Of a stretch of DNA of 64,000 nucleotides, positions 50,640-58,465 are shown one piece after another. A program made the translations under genes and the position numbers. Below the pieces are notes generated by a model, which was not told the origin of the DNA, ran no database searches, and saw only the letters and a program-made list of their open reading frames with translations. This DNA comes from an uncultured Fibrobacter sp. (GTDB lineage: Bacteria > Fibrobacterota > Fibrobacteria > Fibrobacterales > Fibrobacteraceae): positions 62,001 through 126,000 of the forward strand of contig CAKUWY010000006.1 in assembly GCA_934699585.1 (NCBI GenBank). Direction: 5' to 3'. The stretch's first letter is position 1, and every line of letters starts with the position of its first letter.

Positions 50640-51875
50640 ATGAAGGCGACCGTCCTAATCATATTTATCCTATTTGCGCAAGTTCTTGCGGACTCCCCAC
50701 ACATGTATTTTGACGGTGTTGATCCGGAAGAATACGAATCGAGCATTGACTCAATGCCGATTATAGCGGATTCCGTTACAAAACTCTTTTCATTGCCTGA
50801 TTCATCCCTGATAAACGCTGCAACAGACGCATATTCTTTTGAAGCGGTTTTTAACCCCATTCGGGACAGCCTTATTCTTTTTTATGCGGAACACCCCGAA
50901 GAACCGTTGGATTCACTTCGGCAAGAGGTTTTGCTTCATTGGTCATGCCGGTACCTGCTACGTTGTTTTTCCCGAAAGCCCATAGGGAGCGGCTTTTACA
51001 TATCGCGAGGGCAATTTCAATTTTTTGAATATAATGATGAAGAAGGAATTGACCAATTTTCCTCAAAACTTCCAGATACATCGTATTACCGAATATACCT
51101 TGAGCAAAAGCAACATATCGATTCAACGGTAGCACAGCAAAAACCAAATATCCGCCATAGGGTACAAAGTGCACTCTCACAACTAACATACCGGATGAAG
51201 CGGGATTCTTTATCCAAAAAAGAACGTAGGGAACTCGCACAACTTATAGACCAACAAGTCGACTCCGTTGCAATGGATTGCCATCTGGGATTGTACGAGA
51301 GATCTCAGTTAAGGCATTATACATCACGTCGAATATTCGCAATGGACCTTTCTTTTTTTTTGGCGATGCCGACCATTGATGAATCCTTCAACAAAATCAG
51401 GTTCTACGGCGGGGACATTACCGCAAAGGCAATAACGTCAAAAGGGGACTTCGGTTTAGGATTTAGCGTCGGCTTCGGAAAAAACGAAGGGGACGACATC
51501 CGCTACGAAGACATCTACCACAAGGGCGGGGAAACCGCGGGCGGCGTGGCTCCGTACCTCAGTTACGGCTATCCAGTTTTCGACAATACGGACCACAGGA
51601 TTATCCCTACGGTCAAATTATGCTACTACAGCGGTAGTTCCGGAGACGAATCGATTCCGGCAGAGGACGATACGCACGAACAGTTTTTCTATTCCCTGGG
51701 ATTTCGTTACGAATACACCGTCAACGCCCCTGCAGACAAAGAGGACTATCGTGAAGGGCTCCTACATGACGCTGTTTACGCGACAATCCATTTCGGCTTC
51801 GATGTAAACATGTATGCCGCCGATGTCATCGCCATCAGGGCATTTGTCGGGCTTGGCCTTGGACTCTTTAAATAA
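50640..51875 (+). CDS. exported protein with C-terminal beta-barrel-like region, unknown function
   Basis: 411 aa. Signal peptide MKATVLIIFILFAQVLA. Residues about 20-230 are helical and charged (including SLSKKERRELAQLIDQQVDS); from about 240 the sequence becomes alternating strands (ITAKAITSKGDFGLGFSVGFG, GGVAPYLSYGYPVF, TVKLCYYSG, YATIHFGFDVNMYA) suggesting outer membrane insertion. It ends GLGLGLFK. No family recognised. Confidence 0.65.
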   Translation: MKATVLIIFILFAQVLADSPHMYFDGVDPEEYESSIDSMPIIADSVTKLFSLPDSSLINAATDAYSFEAVFNPIRDSLILFYAEHPEEPLDSLRQEVLLHWSCRYLLRCFSRKPIGSGFYISRGQFQFFEYNDEEGIDQFSSKLPDTSYYRIYLEQKQHIDSTVAQQKPNIRHRVQSALSQLTYRMKRDSLSKKERRELAQLIDQQVDSVAMDCHLGLYERSQLRHYTSRRIFAMDLSFFLAMPTIDESFNKIRFYGGDITAKAITSKGDFGLGFSVGFGKNEGDDIRYEDIYHKGGETAGGVAPYLSYGYPVFDNTDHRIIPTVKLCYYSGSSGDESIPAEDDTHEQFFYSLGFRYEYTVNAPADKEDYREGLLHDAVYATIHFGFDVNMYAADVIAIRAFVGLGLGLFK

Positions 51876-51880
51876 AAAGA

Positions 51881-52006
51881 TTCCTCTTTAAGTTCTGGCA
51901 CAGGTGGAAGGACTGGACCTCCGGCTGCATCGCGGTCACCAACGACGAAATCGAAGAAATCTACGACGCCGTCAAGGACGGAACTCCGATAACCATCAAG
52001 CCCTAG
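51881..52006 (+). pseudogene. L,D-transpeptidase (YkuD) fragment C
   Basis: 42 codons beginning directly after the previous stop: FLFKFWHRWKDWTSGCIAVT then NDEIEEIYDAVKDGTPITIK, nearly identical to the end of fragment A and again containing the catalytic Cys but no upstream domain or start codon. The homology with A continues into the flanking boundary repeat. Confidence 0.72.
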
Positions 52007-52016
52007 AAAGTCGGGT

Positions 52017-52118
52017 TTTAGGGCGGAGCCCTAGGCGAAGGGGTAGCGGAAGATGCATGGAGATCCCCGCCTGCGCGGGGATGACAAGAAAAAACGCGGG
52101 GATGACATGCAGCAGAAG
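52017..52118. repeat. boundary repeat plus GCGGGGATGAC palindromes
   Basis: TTTTAGGGCGGAGCCCTAGG at 52017-52036, then CCCCGC-ctgc-GCGGGGATGAC and a second GCGGGGATGACATGCAGCAG, matching the element at 21480-21600. Marks the right edge of the accessory island. Confidence 0.75.
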
Positions 52119-52168
52119 CCAGGGGAAGGCTTTCCCCTACCCCATATACTTCGACTTATACCCAGCAT

Positions 52169-52768
52169 CTACCCCAGTCGTTTGTTCACCACTTCCCAGT
52201 TGACGATGCTCCAGAGCGCCTTGAGGTAGTCCGGACGGCGGTTGCGGTAGTCGATGTAGTAGGCGTGTTCCCACACGTCGAATGTGAGGAGCGGCTTGAG
52301 GTCCTTGGTGAGCGGGTTCTGGGCGTTGCCCTCTTGCGTAATCACGAGCTTGCCGCTTGCATCGGCGGAGAGCCAGACCCAGCCGGAACCGAAGAGGCCC
52401 GCACCTTTTGTCTGGAATTCTTCCTGGAACTTCTCGAAGGAGCCGAAGTCGCGGGCAATGGCTTCCGCGATCTTGCCGGTCGGGGCGTTGTTTGCCTTGG
52501 GGGCAGCAAACTGCAAGAAGTACATGGAGTGGTTCAGAAACTGGCCCGCGTTGTTGAAAGCGCCGCCTTCGGCAGTCCTCACGATGTCTTCGAGGGACTT
52601 GCCTTCGAAGGTGCTACCCGGGAGGGCCGCGTTCAGGTTGTTCAGGTAGGTCTGCAGGTGCTTGCCGTAGTGGAACTCGATGGTTTCGGCGCTGAGGGCC
52701 GGGGCCAGGTCCGCCGCCGCATACGGGAGGGCAGGCATTTCAAACTTTCCATTTTTCTGTTCGGTCAT
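52169..52768 (-). CDS. sodB: superoxide dismutase, Fe-type
   Basis: 199 aa. Metal ligands His33 (EFHYGKH), His80 (FLNHSMYF), Asp164 and His168 (TFDVWEHAYYIDY). Gln76 in NNAGQFLNH is in the Fe-type position. AAGGAG lies before the ATG. Cytoplasmic (no signal peptide). It detoxifies superoxide during oxygen exposure of this probable anaerobe. Confidence 0.95.
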   Translation of the reverse strand: MTEQKNGKFEMPALPYAAADLAPALSAETIEFHYGKHLQTYLNNLNAALPGSTFEGKSLEDIVRTAEGGAFNNAGQFLNHSMYFLQFAAPKANNAPTGKIAEAIARDFGSFEKFQEEFQTKGAGLFGSGWVWLSADASGKLVITQEGNAQNPLTKDLKPLLTFDVWEHAYYIDYRNRRPDYLKALWSIVNWEVVNKRLG

Positions 52769-52794
52769 TGTGTCTCCTTTTCGCGGCTATGCCG

Positions 52795-52868
52795 CGATGT
52801 GAGATGCGAAATGTGAGATGTGTAGTGAGTAATTATAATTTCGCATTACACACTCCACATTACACATC
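52795..52868. repeat. self-complementary simple-repeat spacer
   Basis: Left arm of repeated ATGTGAGATG units, right arm ACACTCCACATTACACATC, roughly complementary around an AT-rich centre. Lies between sodB and the muramidase gene. Confidence 0.55.
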
Positions 52869-52870
52869 AA

Positions 52871-53968
52871 TTAGATGCTTGTCTCTATATAATCTCGTCT
52901 AAACGTGCCGTTGCCGAGCAAAATGTCAATGGGCAACTTCTTGAATTCGTATTCGTAGGGCGGCTGTTTCCAGGCGAAATCCTTCGGGTACTCGTTGAAG
53001 ATGTACTGCAAAAGCTTTACCGCCATATCGAAACTGCGGAACTTGTCGCGGTCCAGCACGTGAATCTGCGCACCGCCGCAAATCTGGCCCGCACCCTTGT
53101 GGAACGTGGGCTGGAAGTAGTTCTCGCGGAAGTACACGCCGGGCAATTTCAATCCGTTCATGTACTTGCAAAGTTTGACCGCATCGATAAACGGCGCACC
53201 GAAAATCTCGAAGGGGCGGGTAGTACCGCGGCCTTCGCTCACGTTGGTGGCCTCGAACAGGCACATGCCGGGGTAAACGATGGCGGTATCCAGGGTAGGC
53301 ATGTTGGGGCTGGGCAGAATCCACGGGAGTCCCGTCTGATCGTACCACATCTTTTTGTCGTAACCTTCCATGCCGAGCACGTGGAGTTCGCACTTGGGGA
53401 AGCGCTCTTCCTTGAACTGCACCGCCAATTCACCAATCGTCTTCGCGTGGCGGGTGCGGATGCTGTGGAGACCCACGAAACTCGTGTAGTCGAGGTCCAG
53501 CACCGGGCCTTCTTCGTCGATACAGTTGATGGGGTTCGGACGGTCCACCACGATAACGGGGATGCCCGCCTTCTCGCACGCCTTCATACAAAGGAACAGC
53601 GTCCAGATGAACGTGTAGTAGCGGGCGCCAACATCTTGCAGGTCCACGAGCATCATGTCTACATGGCTGAGCATTTCGGGGGTGGGTTCGCGGTGTTCGC
53701 CGTACAGGCTATAGACGGGAATGCCCAGTTCGGGGTCGGTATAGCCTTCCCACTCGATCATGTTGTCCTGAGTGTGGCCCTTGATGCCGTGCTGCGGACC
53801 AAAGAGCGCCGAAAGCTTGAACAGTTTGCCGTCGTATTCCTTGAGAAGATCGAGAGTGTAATGCAGGTCCGGGAGGACAGATGCCGGGTGAAGGACGGCG
53901 CCGAGGCGCTTGCCCTTGAGGTTTGCGGGGAAGGCTTTTTCGAAACGGGAGAGAGCGAGAGAGACCAT
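52871..53968 (-). CDS. NamZ-family (DUF1343) exo-beta-N-acetylmuramidase-like protein
   Basis: 365 aa. LFGPQHGIKGHTQDNMIEWE, VDLQDVGARYYTFIWTLFLCM, VVDRPNPI, SPNMPTLDTAIVYPGMCLFE and NVSEGRGTTRPFE are conserved DUF1343/NamZ motifs. The characterised NamZ removes terminal MurNAc from peptidoglycan fragments. No signal peptide is visible, so a cytoplasmic recycling role is likely here, although homologs are often exported. Confidence 0.88.
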   Translation of the reverse strand: MVSLALSRFEKAFPANLKGKRLGAVLHPASVLPDLHYTLDLLKEYDGKLFKLSALFGPQHGIKGHTQDNMIEWEGYTDPELGIPVYSLYGEHREPTPEMLSHVDMMLVDLQDVGARYYTFIWTLFLCMKACEKAGIPVIVVDRPNPINCIDEEGPVLDLDYTSFVGLHSIRTRHAKTIGELAVQFKEERFPKCELHVLGMEGYDKKMWYDQTGLPWILPSPNMPTLDTAIVYPGMCLFEATNVSEGRGTTRPFEIFGAPFIDAVKLCKYMNGLKLPGVYFRENYFQPTFHKGAGQICGGAQIHVLDRDKFRSFDMAVKLLQYIFNEYPKDFAWKQPPYEYEFKKLPIDILLGNGTFRRDYIETSI

Positions 53969-54208
53969 ATGATAGGGGTTAGGATTTAGGATCTAGGGGT
54001 TAGGAATGTGGAAATGAAGGTTTACAAGACGTGTTAAAAATTAAGAATTAAGAGTTAGGGAATGGGCGGCCATTTCAAGAAAGGTCTTTCTAAAGCCGGG
54101 TTTAAGAAATTTTTACCCCAAAGGGGAATATTTCCCTAAAAAATGACAAAAATGACAAGCGTATTTTTTTATTTTTCCCCCGTGAACAAAAAAAGCAAAG
54201 GATAAATT
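53969..54208. other. divergent spacer before ssb
   Basis: TAGGATTTAGGATCTAGGGG simple repeats at 53980-54000, CCCCAAAGGGG short palindrome near 54117-54126, then AT-rich sequence and AAAGGA before the ssb ATG. Promoters for both directions are expected here; no confident box was assigned. Confidence 0.4.
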
Positions 54209-54682
54209 ATGGCTTATTTGAACAAAGTGATGCTCATTGGCAATATTGGTAAGGACCCTGAATTCCGCATGAGCCAGACCGGTGGACGCAAGCGCGTCTC
54301 CTTCTCCCTCGCCACCAGCCGTCGTTACCGCGACAACAACGGCGAGCAGAAAGAACAGACCGACTGGCACAACATTGTGGGTTGGGGTAAAACTGCCGAC
54401 ATTATTGAGCAGCTTGGCGTACACAAGGGCATGAGCCTCTACGTAGAGGGCACCCTTACCAACCGCAGCTGGACCGACCAGAATGGCCAGAAGCGTTACG
54501 CTACCGAAGTCAACATGGACACCTTCCAGCTGCTGGGCCCCCGCACTCAGGGCGGTTCTCCCTCTTACCAGGGCGGCAACTCCTACCAGGGTAGCTCCAA
54601 CAACTACAGCCAGCCTCAAGGTGGCGCTCCGGCATACGACGCCCCCATGCCCGAAGACGACGGCTCTGACCTTCCCTTCTAG
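54209..54682 (+). CDS. ssb: single-stranded DNA-binding protein
   Basis: 157 aa. OB-fold start MAYLNKVMLIGNIGKDPE, TDWHNIVGWGKTADI, KGMSLYVEGTLTNRSW; Gly/Gln/Ser-rich linker from about 110 and acidic tip MPEDDGSDLPF that binds partner proteins. Complete housekeeping SSB. Confidence 0.97.
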   Translation: MAYLNKVMLIGNIGKDPEFRMSQTGGRKRVSFSLATSRRYRDNNGEQKEQTDWHNIVGWGKTADIIEQLGVHKGMSLYVEGTLTNRSWTDQNGQKRYATEVNMDTFQLLGPRTQGGSPSYQGGNSYQGSSNNYSQPQGGAPAYDAPMPEDDGSDLPF

Positions 54683-54685
54683 CCC

Positions 54686-55669
54686 ATGAACTCGGACGTA
54701 GCTGAAATTGCCCTGATGTACGTGCTCCCCTTGGGAGTCACGTTCATCACCATATTGCAGACGGCAGCCTCGGAATACCGCAGCCAGAAGCTGGCGGGGG
54801 CGTTCTTGTCCCTCATCGTCGTTGTCCTGGACTGCCTGTTCTACTTTAGCAAGAACTCCTTCATCGCCTACAACAACGACGGCGGACTTCTGCTCGCCTT
54901 CGGGAGCCTGTTCTTTTTTGCAATCCTCTACGTAATCAAGAGCGACGAGACTCCGGCAAAGGTGGCAAACATCCTTTTTGCCGTGCTGATGCTTGCAGGA
55001 ATTGTGGGGATTTCTTACTGGGATAGACCTACATTGGTCATTTCCTCCCAGTATTCCGCTGCTGACATTGCCGCCCAGAACGCCATGTACCAAGACTACA
55101 TTACCTCGTTCCAGAACGGGACTCCGGCCAAGGCTACAAAAAGCAAGGTGACCGGAACCCAGATCAGGAACTCTGGCGCAACAGGCGAAAACGTGCAGGG
55201 CCAACGGCCTGCAAAGCCCGCCACCCTCACCGAAGGTGCAAAAGCCCGACTGGAAAGCTACATGGACGAATCCCGCACCGTCATGAAGCGCATGCAAGAG
55301 GTGGAATCGGCCATCAACGGCTTTGGCAAGCTGCCGCCAAATATTTCGGAAGCAGACCGCGAAGAGTGGAGCCGCAAGGCCCTCGCCATCAGCAACAATG
55401 CCATGGCCATCAACAAGAAGGCCTTGGGGTTATTCCACCCCCACGAGTCCAGCGAAGCCCATGCCGAGCTGATTCAGGCCACCGAAAGCCTGCGTCTTGC
55501 GGCCTATTCCCTCTATACCTACACCCTTCAAGAAAACGCAGCTGACCAGAATGCTCAGCTACAGCAGGCGAAGGAACAGCTGGGTCAATCCAAAATTTTC
55601 CTGGACCGCTTTATCGCGGCCATCCAGGGACTCCTTACAAACTACAAAGAACAACCAGAAGAAAACTAA
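54686..55669 (+). CDS. membrane protein with C-terminal helical domain, unknown function
   Basis: 327 aa starting 3 bases after ssb. Four hydrophobic segments in the first 120 residues (VLPLGVTFITILQ, LIVVVLDCLFYF, LLLAFGSLFFFAILYVI, ILFAVLMLAGIVGISYW), then a hydrophilic, Ala/Gln-rich helical part with predicted coiled-coil character (ESYMDESRTVMKRMQEVESA; NAQLQQAKEQLGQSKIFLDR). Probably co-transcribed with ssb. No family recognised. Confidence 0.7.
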   Translation: MNSDVAEIALMYVLPLGVTFITILQTAASEYRSQKLAGAFLSLIVVVLDCLFYFSKNSFIAYNNDGGLLLAFGSLFFFAILYVIKSDETPAKVANILFAVLMLAGIVGISYWDRPTLVISSQYSAADIAAQNAMYQDYITSFQNGTPAKATKSKVTGTQIRNSGATGENVQGQRPAKPATLTEGAKARLESYMDESRTVMKRMQEVESAINGFGKLPPNISEADREEWSRKALAISNNAMAINKKALGLFHPHESSEAHAELIQATESLRLAAYSLYTYTLQENAADQNAQLQQAKEQLGQSKIFLDRFIAAIQGLLTNYKEQPEEN

Positions 55670-55678
55670 AGGTTAATT

Positions 55679-56689
55679 ATGATTCGCAACGTAGCCATTA
55701 TGGGTGCCACCGGCGCCGTCGGCCAGGAAATCCTCTCCATCCTCGAGGAACGCAACTTCCCGCTGCAGAGCCTCAAGCTCCTCGCCTCCGAACGTAGCGC
55801 AGGCAAGGAATTCAAGTTCAAGGGCGAAACCCTCAAGTGCGAAGTCCTGAACAAGGATTCCTTCAAGGGTATCGACCTGGTGCTCAGCTCCGCCGGTGCT
55901 GCGATTTCCCAGGAATTCGCCCCCATCGCCGTGGAAAACGGCGCCGTGGTGGTGGACAACACCAGCTTCTTCCGCATGGACCCGAAGGTCCCGCTGGTCG
56001 TGCCCGAAGTGAACCCCGAAGACATCAAGCTCTACAAGGCTGAAAACGGCGGCAAGGGCATTATCGCCAACCCGAACTGCACGACCATCATGATGGTCGT
56101 GGTGCTGAACCCCATCGAGAAGATTTCCCACATCAAGAAGATTCACATTTCCTCTTACCAGAGTGCCAGCGGCGCAGGCGCTATCGCCATGGAAGAACTG
56201 AAGCAGCAGTACAAGGACATCATCGAGACGGGCACCACCACCCACATCGCGAAGTTCCCCTTCCAGCTCGCCTACAACGTGATTCCGCAGATCGACAAGA
56301 TGACGGAAAACGACTACACGAAGGAAGAAATGAAGATGTACAACGAAACTCGCAAGATCATGCACTCCGACGTGCGTACGAGCGCTACCTGCGTGCGCGT
56401 GAGCTCGCTGCGTTCTCACTCCGAATCCGTGTGGTTCGAGACCGAGCGCCCGGTTTCTGTGGAAGAAATCCGCAACGCCCTCAAGAACGCCCCGGGCGTG
56501 ACCCTTAAGGACGATCCGCAGAACTACGTCTACCCCATGCCGCTGGAAAGCGCCGGCAAGGACAACGTGTTCGTTGGCCGTATCCGCAAGGACCTCGCCG
56601 ACGAGAACAGCAACACGCTGTGGCTCACCGGTGACCAAATCCGCAAGGGCGCCGCTTTGAACGCCGTGCAGATTGGTGAGATGCTCTAA
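55679..56689 (+). CDS. asd: aspartate-semialdehyde dehydrogenase
   Basis: 336 aa. NADP loop MGATGAVGQEILSILEER, catalytic Cys134 in NPNCTT, SSYQSASGAGAIAMEEL, and the His-containing RVSSLRSHSESVWFE. Makes aspartate semialdehyde for lysine/diaminopimelate, methionine and threonine. AAAGG precedes the ATG. Confidence 0.96.
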   Translation: MIRNVAIMGATGAVGQEILSILEERNFPLQSLKLLASERSAGKEFKFKGETLKCEVLNKDSFKGIDLVLSSAGAAISQEFAPIAVENGAVVVDNTSFFRMDPKVPLVVPEVNPEDIKLYKAENGGKGIIANPNCTTIMMVVVLNPIEKISHIKKIHISSYQSASGAGAIAMEELKQQYKDIIETGTTTHIAKFPFQLAYNVIPQIDKMTENDYTKEEMKMYNETRKIMHSDVRTSATCVRVSSLRSHSESVWFETERPVSVEEIRNALKNAPGVTLKDDPQNYVYPMPLESAGKDNVFVGRIRKDLADENSNTLWLTGDQIRKGAALNAVQIGEML

Positions 56690-56942
56690 AGGCGAGTGCA
56701 GCGGGAATGCTTGCATTCCCATTGCCGAGCCGCCGAGCATCGGACTCCGAAGGAGTCCAAATCTTGGCAAAGGGTGTGTAATTAAAGATCCCCACCTTGG
56801 TGGCCATGCGCACTAAGCGCTTCCCCAAAGAGGATAACTCTACTAAGGTGCTAAAGCACCTAGTATCGTATAAAAGTGCTAAGTGCAGTCCGTCCGCCTT
56901 CGCAGGGATGACAATTAGCCACCTCGCTATTACAAACATCAA
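56690..56942. repeat. spacer with inverted partial copy of the 122-bp repeat
   Basis: CACTAAGCGCTTCCC, AACTCTACTAAGGTGC and TAGTATCGTATAAAAGTGC read as the inverted, diverged centre of the repeat at 21590 and 45582. Also GTCCGCCTTCGCAGGGATGAC near 56890. No gene. Confidence 0.65.
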
Positions 56943-56972
56943 AAAGCCGTCCCGAAGGACGGCTTTTTTTAT
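56943..56972. terminator. bidirectional intrinsic terminator between asd and rfbD
   Basis: AAAAAGCCGTCC-cgaa-GGACGGCTTTTTTT: perfect 8-bp stem with A run on the left and T run on the right, serving both convergent genes. Confidence 0.92.
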
Positions 56973-57880
56973 TCCAGTTCTTTTAAATACCGGCTCAAGG
57001 CGTCTTGCCAGGTAGGGAGCGGTTTGAAACCCGCCTCTACCAGTTTGGACTTGTCCAACCTGCTGTTGAAGGGGCGGGCCGCCTTGCTTAGGCCGTATTC
57101 TGCCGTGGTCACGGGATTCACAACAGTAGAAAGCCCAGCCTGGCGGTAGATTTCCTTGGTAAAATCGTACCAGCTGATAAATCCGCCCTCGTTGGTGGCG
57201 TGGTAATAGCCGTACTTTTCCGTCTCGATCATATCCACCAGAAGGCGGGACAGGTCATAAGTGTAGGTGGGGGTTCCAATCTGGTCGTTCACCACCCGCA
57301 CGGTGTCGTGAGTTTTGCCCACATTCAACATGGTCTTGATGAAGTTCTTGCCGTTGAGGCCGAACACCCAGGCAATACGGACAATAAAATACTTTTCCAA
57401 AAGTCCGCTAACAGCAAGTTCCCCCTCCAGCTTGGACTGGCCATAAACATTCAGGGGCTTGTAATCCTTGCAGTCGGGCTTCCAGGGTTCCGTACCCTGG
57501 CCGTCAAAGACGTAGTCCGTACTGATGTAGACCATCTTGGCGTCAACCTGCTTACAGACCTTGGCGATATTTTCTGTACCGCGGGCGTTGATGGTAAAAA
57601 CCTTTTCCCGCTTGTCTTCGTCTTCGGCCAGGTCTACGGCCGTCCAGGCGGCGCAATGGACGATTACATCGGGCTTTACCCGGTTTAGCACATCTTCTAC
57701 CGCGGCCGCATTGGTAATGTCCAGCGATTCGTAGGGCATGCTGGTCACGGGAGAACCATCCTGCACGCCAGCGTATGCAGGAGCTATATCGCTTCCTACG
57801 CCTTCGTAGCCACGCTTAGCAAGTTCATTCATCACATCATGGCCAAGCTGGCCTGCTACACCCGTCACAAAAACTTTCAT
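56969..57880 (-). CDS. rfbD: dTDP-4-dehydrorhamnose reductase
   Basis: 303 aa extended SDR. MKVFVTGVAGQLGHDVMNEL (NADP loop), VIVHCAAWTAVDLAEDE, YISTDYVFDGQGTEPW, catalytic Tyr-x3-Lys in YGQSKLEGE, and RIAWVFG. Last step to dTDP-rhamnose for surface polysaccharide. AGAGGC lies before the ATG. Other rml genes are not adjacent. Confidence 0.92.
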   Translation of the reverse strand: MKVFVTGVAGQLGHDVMNELAKRGYEGVGSDIAPAYAGVQDGSPVTSMPYESLDITNAAAVEDVLNRVKPDVIVHCAAWTAVDLAEDEDKREKVFTINARGTENIAKVCKQVDAKMVYISTDYVFDGQGTEPWKPDCKDYKPLNVYGQSKLEGELAVSGLLEKYFIVRIAWVFGLNGKNFIKTMLNVGKTHDTVRVVNDQIGTPTYTYDLSRLLVDMIETEKYGYYHATNEGGFISWYDFTKEIYRQAGLSTVVNPVTTAEYGLSKAARPFNSRLDKSKLVEAGFKPLPTWQDALSRYLKELE

Positions 57881-57912
57881 AAAAGCCTCTTTGACCGCAA
57901 TTTACAAAAATC

Positions 57913-57919
57913 TATATTT
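57913..57919 (+). promoter_or_regulatory. putative -10/-7 box of the YciA-like thioesterase
   Basis: TATATTT, six bases (CTCCAC) before the ATG at 57926. Confidence 0.5.
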
Positions 57920-57925
57920 CTCCAC

Positions 57926-58432
57926 ATGGAAAAAACACCCAAGACTGTCAAAGAATCCGCCACCGTCACCCATGACATCGTCCACCCGGGCGACTCCAAT
58001 TCCTACGGAATCGCCTTCGGGGGCTACCTGATGGGGCTTCTGGACAAGGCGGCCTGCATTGCCGCCCGCAGACACTGCGAGGGCCGCGTGACCACCGTAG
58101 GTATCGACGGTGTCCGCTTTTTTAGGCCAGCGGAAGTAGGCATGATTCTCGACGTCAAGGCCTCCATCAACCGGGTGTTCAATTCTTCCATGGAAATTGG
58201 CGTCAAGGTGACGGGTACCCCTCTGGAGCAGACCGAGACCTACGATATCTGCCACGCCTACATGACCTTTGCCGCCCTGGACAGCAAGGGCAAGCCCACC
58301 GGTATTGCCCAGGTAATCCCCGAAACCGACGAAGAAAAGCGCCGTTTTGAGGAAGCCCTTGCCCGTAGGGAATCCCGCAAGCAGTTGAAGAGCCTGTTTA
58401 CAAGAGCAAACACCTCTCCCGGAAAACCCTAG
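57926..58432 (+). CDS. acyl-CoA thioesterase (YciA/BACH-like hotdog)
   Basis: 168 aa from the ATG at 57926; the longer frame upstream overlaps rfbD antisense and is rejected. HPGDSNSYGIAFGGYLMGLLDKAACIAARR is the active-site block (Asn/His to start, Asp on the helix), followed by VGIDGVRFFRPAEVG. Likely hydrolyses medium- to long-chain acyl-CoA. The C-terminus is basic. Leaderless-type start. Confidence 0.85.
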   Translation: MEKTPKTVKESATVTHDIVHPGDSNSYGIAFGGYLMGLLDKAACIAARRHCEGRVTTVGIDGVRFFRPAEVGMILDVKASINRVFNSSMEIGVKVTGTPLEQTETYDICHAYMTFAALDSKGKPTGIAQVIPETDEEKRRFEEALARRESRKQLKSLFTRANTSPGKP

Positions 58433-58452
58433 CGAAACGCCCTCCAAATTGC

Positions 58453-58459
58453 TAAAATT
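58453..58459 (+). promoter_or_regulatory. putative -10/-7 box of the MATE gene
   Basis: TAAAATT followed by GGGCCC and the ATG at 58466. Confidence 0.35.
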
Positions 58460-58465
58460 GGGCCC

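Noticed and set aside
45490..52045. possible integron cassette array
   Set aside because: Genes have mixed orientations, the repeated motif lacks attC core sites and no integrase was seen.
54113..55297. 394-codon open frame on the minus strand
   Set aside because: Covers ssb and the membrane protein in antisense; both plus-strand genes are better supported.
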